From NCBI RefSeq assembly GCF_003675875.1, contig NZ_RCDI01000003.1, forward strand, positions 434,001 through 498,000: a DNA stretch of 64,000 bases, read 5' to 3'. The notes under the pieces are model-generated. The model was not told the DNA's origin. It ran no database searches and saw only the letters and a program-made list of their open reading frames with translations. The stretch comes from Halostella limicola. GTDB lineage: Archaea > Halobacteriota > Halobacteria > Halobacteriales > Natronoarchaeaceae. Within the stretch, counting starts at the first letter, position 1, and each line of letters starts with the position of its first letter. The position numbers and the translations under genes are program-made. This document shows positions 59,534 through 64,000 of this stretch, piece by piece.

Positions 59534-59917
59534 CTATCCCGTCTTGTACACGCCGCGGGCGTCGGCGACCGCGGTCCCGTCCTCGGCGCGCACCGCCACG
59601 TCGACGACGCCCACGTCGCTCCCGCAGCGCACCACGTCGGCCTCGGCGCGCAGGTCGCCGGTGCCGGCCTCCAGATAGTCGATCCGCATGTCGATGGTCG
59701 GGACCGGCCGGTCCACCAGCGAGACGAGCGCGGCCCCGCCGACGGTGTCGGCGAGCGTGAACGTGACGCCGCCGTGGGCCATCTCCCGGTCGGCGTTCCA
59801 CGAGAGCTCCTCGCGCATCTCGACGTACCCCTCGGCGTGGCCGTCGTCGACCGCGGTCACCTCGACCCCGAGCAGGTCGGCGAACGGCATCTCCTCGAAG
59901 AAGGACTCCACGTCCAT
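59534..59917 (-). CDS. PaaI-type hotdog thioesterase
   Basis: The 127-residue protein has the hotdog-fold signature NADREMAHGGVTFTLADTVG (HGGxxFxxxD-like, about 41-60) and TIDMRIDYLEAGTGDLRAE. PaaI enzymes hydrolyse aryl- and hydroxyphenylacetyl-CoA. The paa operon lies 6 kb away, so a link is possible but unproved. It converges on the DUF7519-like gene with a 14-base gap. Confidence 0.87.
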   Translation of the reverse strand: MDVESFFEEMPFADLLGVEVTAVDDGHAEGYVEMREELSWNADREMAHGGVTFTLADTVGGAALVSLVDRPVPTIDMRIDYLEAGTGDLRAEADVVRCGSDVGVVDVAVRAEDGTAVADARGVYKTG

Positions 59918-60037
59918 GCGCCGCGGTACACGAAGTAGGCAATTAAACGTGCAGGTCGGGCAGCCCACTGCGCTCGCCCCCGACCTGTATACCTCGGCAA
60001 AGGGTTCATGTCCGTGCGGGGAATAGGCCCGGCCACG

Positions 60038-60274
60038 ATGCCCCGTATCGAAGTGACGCTTCCGGACGACGTCGAGGTCCAGCTCGATCAGATGGTCGAC
60101 CAGGGGGAGTTCGTCAACCGCGACGAGGCGGTCGAGGAGCTGCTGTCGCTCGGCATCAAGGAGCACCAGACGGTCGCCGACACCGAGGAGCGCGGCGAAG
60201 TCGGCTTCGAGGAGGAGATGATGGCGACCGACGAGCGCTCGATCGGCGACGACGACGACGGCTACGCCTTCTAG
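60038..60274 (+). CDS. Ribbon-helix-helix protein (78 residues)
   Basis: The N-terminal about 45 residues form a ribbon-helix-helix: MPRIEVTLPDDVEVQLDQMV as the beta strand and first helix, then VNRDEAVEELLSLGIKE. The rest is acidic and may be disordered. RHH proteins bind operator DNA as dimers; no toxin gene follows, so an antitoxin role is not supported. ATG 60038 follows a short upstream in-frame reading. It overlaps the stop of the convergent amidohydrolase gene. Confidence 0.75.
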   Translation: MPRIEVTLPDDVEVQLDQMVDQGEFVNRDEAVEELLSLGIKEHQTVADTEERGEVGFEEEMMATDERSIGDDDDGYAF

Positions 60275-61149
60275 AGCCCGAGGAACCGTTCCGCGTTCTC
60301 CCAGAGGATCTTGCGCTGCACGTCCTCCGGGAACCCCAGTTCCGCGAACTGCTCCAGCCACGGCTCCGGTTCGAGCATCGGGTAATCGGTCCCGAACATC
60401 ACCTTGTCCGAGAGCAGCGTCTTCGCGTAGTGCAGCACCTGCTCGTCGACGTAGCGCGGCATCCACCCGGAGAGGTCCATGTACACGTTGCCCTTCTGCT
60501 GGCAGATGGCGAGTTGCTCTTTCTCCCACGGGAACGCGGGGTGCGCGATGAGGATCTGCAGGTCCGGGTGTTCGGCGGCCACGTCGTCGATCAGCATCGG
60601 GTTCCCGTACTTGATCTTCAGGCCGCGCCCGCCGGGGCTGCACGCGCCCAGCGTGGAGTTGCCGCCGTGGAACACGACCGGCACCCCGAGGTCCTCGATG
60701 GTCGCGAACAGCTCCTCGTGCTCGGGGTCGCTCGGGTCGAACCCCTGCGCTATCTGCTGGAACTTGAACCCCGAGAGGTCGAGGTCCTCTATCGCCCGCC
60801 GCGCCTCCGCGACGCAGTCGTCTTTCAGCGGGTCGACGCTCGCGAACCCGACGAAGAAGTCGTCGTACTCGTCGCGTACCTCCGCGACGTAGTCGTTGGG
60901 CACCGGCGGGTTGCCCGTGTTCGTCTCGGCGTCCCACCCCAGCAGGACGGCCGTGCCGACGCCGGCCTCGCGGTACTCCTCTATCATCTCGTCGTAGCCG
61001 TGGGTCTCCAGATCCGTGCCGAAGCGGTCGGCCGCGTCGCGCATCATCTGCCCGCCGGCGTCGTGGAGGAACTCCTCGGTCGGCTGGTGGGCGTGCGTGT
61101 CGATAGCGCGGGGACCGTCGGCCTCGGCGAGTACGTCGGGCAGCGCCAT
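60271..61149 (-). CDS. Amidohydrolase-2 family metal-dependent hydrolase
   Basis: The 292-residue protein is a TIM-barrel amidohydrolase (COG2159, includes ACMS decarboxylase): IDTHAHQPTEEF (HxH motif, about 16-27), VVFHGGNSTLGAC, LIAHPAFPWEKEQL and FGTDYPMLEPEPW near 260-272. Metal ligands are the HxH, later His and the Asp in GTDYP. It might act on kynurenine-derived carboxylates given the nearby kynureninase. The start at ATG 61149 follows upstream frames that run into other sequence. Confidence 0.85.
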   Translation of the reverse strand: MALPDVLAEADGPRAIDTHAHQPTEEFLHDAGGQMMRDAADRFGTDLETHGYDEMIEEYREAGVGTAVLLGWDAETNTGNPPVPNDYVAEVRDEYDDFFVGFASVDPLKDDCVAEARRAIEDLDLSGFKFQQIAQGFDPSDPEHEELFATIEDLGVPVVFHGGNSTLGACSPGGRGLKIKYGNPMLIDDVAAEHPDLQILIAHPAFPWEKEQLAICQQKGNVYMDLSGWMPRYVDEQVLHYAKTLLSDKVMFGTDYPMLEPEPWLEQFAELGFPEDVQRKILWENAERFLGL

Positions 61150-61187
61150 GCGAGGGTCGTCGTCGGTGGCCCCCAAAAATCCCCGCG

Positions 61188-62117
61188 TCAGAACCGCTCC
61201 CGGATCGACGCAGCTGTCTCGTCGAACGCCCGGTCGGCCACGGTCGCCTCGTCGGCCATGCTCAGGAACCCGTGGACGGCCGACGGGTAGTGCAGGTGGT
61301 CCACGGGAACGCCGGCGTCGGCGAGGCGCTCGGCGTACTCGACGCCCTCGTCGCGGAGCGGATCGTGGCCGCCGGTGACGACCGTCGCGGGCGGGAGGCC
61401 GGCGTGGTCGTCGGCGCGGAGCGGCACGGCGTACGGGTCCGACGCGCGGTCGGCGTCGTCGAGATACAGGTCCCAGAACCACTCGACGTCTCGCCGCGTG
61501 AGTAACGGTCCGTCCGCGTTCTCGTCGTACGACTCCGCGTCGAACCGCCGGCCGGTCATCGGGTAGCAGAGGACCTGCTGGGCGACCGGCGGTCCGCCCT
61601 CGTCGCGCGCCCGGAGCGCCGTCGCCGCGGCGAGGTTCCCGCCGGCGCTGGTCCCCGCGACCCCGACCCGTTCGGGGTCCACGCCGAACGCGGCGGCGTC
61701 GTCGACCACTCGCTCCAGCGCGGTGTACGCGTCGTCGTCGGCCGCCGGGAACGGGTGTTCTGGTGCGAGGCGATAGTCGACCGAGACCACCGCGCAGCCC
61801 GCGCGTCGGGCGAAGCGCCGGCAGAGGTCGTCAGCGGAATCGAGCGTCCCGAGGACCCACCCGCCGCCGTGGTAGAAGACCAGCGCCTGCGCGGGGGTCT
61901 CGACGTCCGGCCGGTAGACGCGGACCGGGATCTCGCCCTCCGGACCGTCGACGGTCAGGTCGCGGACGGACGCCAGTTCGGGCGGGTCGCCGCCACCGAA
62001 CGCCTCGTCCTCCACGCGCCGGGCCTCCGACACCGAGAGCGCGCTCCACTCGGTCACACCCAGTCGCTCGACTGTCGCGACGCACTCCGCCAGCCCGGGG
62101 TCGAGGTCCGTTCGCAT
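61188..62117 (-). CDS. HSL-family alpha/beta hydrolase, possible arylformamidase
   Basis: The 309-residue protein has the HSL oxyanion motif HGGGW (about 82-86), the nucleophile elbow GTSAGGN (about 153-159), a probable Asp in GGHDPLRDEGVE and His in HYPSAVHGFLS. This fits esterase/lipase-like carboxylesterases, and also arylformamidases with HGGxW. It is divergent from kynureninase, 64 bases apart, which favours a kynurenine formamidase role as an inference. Confidence 0.82.
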   Translation of the reverse strand: MRTDLDPGLAECVATVERLGVTEWSALSVSEARRVEDEAFGGGDPPELASVRDLTVDGPEGEIPVRVYRPDVETPAQALVFYHGGGWVLGTLDSADDLCRRFARRAGCAVVSVDYRLAPEHPFPAADDDAYTALERVVDDAAAFGVDPERVGVAGTSAGGNLAAATALRARDEGGPPVAQQVLCYPMTGRRFDAESYDENADGPLLTRRDVEWFWDLYLDDADRASDPYAVPLRADDHAGLPPATVVTGGHDPLRDEGVEYAERLADAGVPVDHLHYPSAVHGFLSMADEATVADRAFDETAASIRERF

Positions 62118-62180
62118 GCGGTGGCGGACGTACCCACCGGGGTACAAAGGTACTTGCCCCTGACCCCGGTGTCTCCCGTC

Positions 62181-63470
62181 ATGGACCGCGCGTTCGACGC
62201 CGACCCGACGGTCGCGGCGGAGCGGGACGAGGCGGACCCGCTCGCCGGGTTCGCGGACCGCTTTCACGTCCCCGAGGGCGAACTGTACATGGACGGGAAC
62301 TCGCTCGGGCCGCTGTCGACGGACGCGGAGCGGACGCTCGAGCGGGTCGTCGACGAGTGGCGCGAGCTACGGATCGAGGGCTGGACCGAGGCCGACCCGC
62401 CGTGGTTCCGCTACGCGGAGCGCCTCGGCGACCGGCTCGCGCCGCTGGTCGGCGCCGACGGCGAGGAGGTGGTCGTCGCGAACTCGACGACGGTGAACGT
62501 CCACACTCTGGTCGGCACGTTCCTCGACGAGGCGGGCGGTGACGGGAAGGTGATCGTCGACGAACTCGACTTCCCGACGGACCACTACGCCGTCCGGGCA
62601 CAGCTCCGCCAGCGCGGCCTCGACCCGGACGAACACCTCGTCGTCGTCGAGAGCCGCGACGGGCGGACGATCGAGGAAGACGACGTCGTCGCGGCGATGG
62701 ACGAGCACGACGACGCCGCGGTGCTGTTCCTGCCCTCCGTCCTCTACCGGAGCGGCCAGTTGCTCGACGTGGAACGGCTGACCCGCGCGGCACAGGAGCG
62801 GGGCGTCTTCGCCGGGTTCGACCTCGCGCACTCGGTGGGCGTCGTCCCCCACGACCTCTCCGACTGCGGCGTCGACTTCGCGACGTGGTGCAGCTACAAG
62901 TACCTCAACGCCGGACCGGGGGCCATCGCGGGCCTGTACGTGAACGAGGAGCACTTCGGCGCGACCCCCGCGCTCGCCGGGTGGTGGGGCCACGAGAAGG
63001 AGACGCAGTTCGAGATGAACCCGACCTTCACGCCCGCCGACTCCGCCGGCGCGTGGCAGATCGGGACGGTGCCGATGCTCAGCGCCGCGCCGCTGGAGGG
63101 GTCACTGGACGTGATCGCCGACGCCGGCATCGACGCCGTGCGGGAGAAGTCGCTCGCGCTCACAGACTACCTGATCGATCTGGCGGACGCACGCCTCGCG
63201 GACCTCGGGTACGCCATCGGCACGCCCCGCGACCCGACCCGTCGCGGCGGTCACGTCGCGCTGGAACACGAGCGCGCCGAGCGGATCAGTCGGGCGCTGC
63301 GCGACCGGGGCGTCGTCGTCGACTACCGACCGCCCAACGTCGTCCGCGTCTGCCCGTCGCCGCTGTACACCTCCTTCCACGACGTCTACGAGGCGGTGCG
63401 CCACTGCTGGGAGGTCGTCGCCGACCGTGAGTACGAGCGATACGGCGCGGACGGCGACGACGTCACCTGA
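62181..63470 (+). CDS. kynU: Kynureninase
   Basis: The 429-residue PLP enzyme cleaves kynurenine to anthranilate and alanine. Motifs are ELYMDGNSLGPLSTDAERTLE near 34-54, VANSTTVNVHTLVGTFLDE, FDLAHSVGVVPHDLSD and FATWCSYKYLNAGPGAIAGL with the PLP lysine in SYKYLN, and GWWGHEKETQFEM. ATG 62181 follows a family-like N-terminus. No other kynurenine pathway gene is certain in the window. It converges on the MaoC-like gene with no gap. Confidence 0.95.
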   Translation: MDRAFDADPTVAAERDEADPLAGFADRFHVPEGELYMDGNSLGPLSTDAERTLERVVDEWRELRIEGWTEADPPWFRYAERLGDRLAPLVGADGEEVVVANSTTVNVHTLVGTFLDEAGGDGKVIVDELDFPTDHYAVRAQLRQRGLDPDEHLVVVESRDGRTIEEDDVVAAMDEHDDAAVLFLPSVLYRSGQLLDVERLTRAAQERGVFAGFDLAHSVGVVPHDLSDCGVDFATWCSYKYLNAGPGAIAGLYVNEEHFGATPALAGWWGHEKETQFEMNPTFTPADSAGAWQIGTVPMLSAAPLEGSLDVIADAGIDAVREKSLALTDYLIDLADARLADLGYAIGTPRDPTRRGGHVALEHERAERISRALRDRGVVVDYRPPNVVRVCPSPLYTSFHDVYEAVRHCWEVVADREYERYGADGDDVT

Positions 63471-63959
63471 TCAGGGCGACTCCGGGTCGTCGCCGTACGC
63501 GTCGCGGCGCTTGAACAGGAACTTCATGTCGCCCTCGAACAGCGTCTCGCCCTCCTGGTTCTCCGTGTGCCCGTCGATCACCGCGAGGCCGGCGTCGTCC
63601 CGGGAGTCGAGTTCGCGCTTCTCGATCACTTCGAACTCCGCGGCGATCGTGTCGCCGATGGTGAGGGGGTTCGGGATGTCCATGTAGTTCATCCCGAGGA
63701 AGGCGATGACGGTGCGCTCGACGAACCCGCAGCGCTGGACCAGCCCCGTCGTGAGGATGAAGGTCATCGGGCCGTGGCCGATGCGCTCGCCGAACGGCCC
63801 GTCCTCGCTGTACTCCGCGTTCGTGTGGAGTTCCGTCCAGTCGTCCGCGAACATCGAGTGGAAGACGAAGTCCGACTCCGTCACCGTGCGACCGGCGCTC
63901 TCGAACGTCTGGCCCTCCTCCAGGTCCTCGAAGTAGTGGGGTTCGTAGCTGAACGCCAT
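63471..63959 (-). CDS. MaoC-like dehydratase
   Basis: The 162-residue hotdog-fold protein has YFEDLEEGQTFESAGRTVTE, VFHSMFADDWTELHTNAEYS and PFGERIGHGPMTFILTTGLV, the (R)-enoyl-CoA hydratase 2 type motif with the catalytic Asp and His in FADDW and ERIGHG. It should hydrate an enoyl-CoA; the substrate is unknown. Its stop abuts the stop of kynU. Confidence 0.88.
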   Translation of the reverse strand: MAFSYEPHYFEDLEEGQTFESAGRTVTESDFVFHSMFADDWTELHTNAEYSEDGPFGERIGHGPMTFILTTGLVQRCGFVERTVIAFLGMNYMDIPNPLTIGDTIAAEFEVIEKRELDSRDDAGLAVIDGHTENQEGETLFEGDMKFLFKRRDAYGDDPESP

Positions 63960-64000
63960 GCGTCCGGGTTCGACGATCAGGGTTAAAAATGATAGTGATA

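Noticed and set aside
60038-60274. Toxin-antitoxin pair at the RHH gene
   Set aside because: The RHH protein could be an antitoxin, but no toxin-sized gene follows on the same strand; the next gene is an unrelated convergent amidohydrolase.
1-64000. CRISPR arrays or prophage genes
   Set aside because: No regularly spaced direct repeats of 25-40 bases and no integrase, terminase, capsid or Cas-like proteins were seen.

Overview
The window is chromosomal DNA of a halophilic archaeon (class Halobacteria). Evidence: very high GC with GC-rich third codon positions, strongly acidic proteins rich in Asp and Glu, archaeal TATA boxes about 25 bases before many starts (mostly leaderless genes), frequent GTG starts, many Tat-type lipoproteins, and archaeal-only genes (RNase P proteins, proteasome alpha, SBDS, FlpA/Nop5, DacZ, a TFB-like protein). 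The genus cannot be fixed from the sequence alone. I see no insertion sequence, prophage, CRISPR array or rRNA.

Layout. 1-4.3 kb: FNT transporter end, then rnp3, a methyltransferase, rnp2, psmA and the SBDS gene, a haloarchaeal form of the archaeal RNA-processing/proteasome superoperon. 4.3-17.5 kb: FUN14 protein, HflX, thioesterase, nitronate monooxygenase-like enzyme, moaC with NAD(P)HX repair enzyme, halocyanin-like lipoprotein, COG1325 RNA-binding protein, pyrB-pyrI, MinD-like and RAD55-like ATPases, FKBP isomerase, CYTH protein. 17.5-24.9 kb: metK, a 2-oxoacid dehydrogenase E1 pair with a free-standing lipoyl domain, a divergent SAMP/MoaD-like protein ending in Gly-Gly, a lower-GC stretch with a small zinc protein, a formamidase and thiI. 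25-35 kb: metabolic and small zinc genes (cysteine synthase, thioredoxin, DUF255 thioredoxin-domain protein, lactonase-like MBL enzyme, purD).

35.6-37.2 kb: the c-di-AMP synthase gene dacZ directly overlapping an MscS channel gene. 37.3-44.4 kb: an exported-protein region. Its core is a four-gene operon for a duplicated P19/Tp34-like metal-binding lipoprotein, a DUF7282-like anchored protein, a degenerate DyP-type peroxidase lipoprotein and a rhodanese lipoprotein. Two further Tat-exported proteins lie beside it, one with four tandem repeats. This is the best candidate for an undescribed system, possibly extracytoplasmic iron or heme handling.

45-50 kb: tRNA-Leu(UAG), a single-cyclin TFB-like protein, coaD, an HTH regulator, gshA, a protein phosphatase, and flpA-nop5. 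50-54 kb: the phenylacetyl-CoA epoxygenase operon paaABCD, with the PaaD zinc ribbon encoded as its own gene, no paaE, and a divergent Bat-type regulator. 54-59.5 kb: M48 protease and a DUF4129-like/DUF58 membrane cluster without MoxR. 59.5-64 kb: hotdog-fold enzymes, an RHH protein, an amidohydrolase, and a kynureninase gene divergent from an alpha/beta hydrolase that may be its arylformamidase partner.
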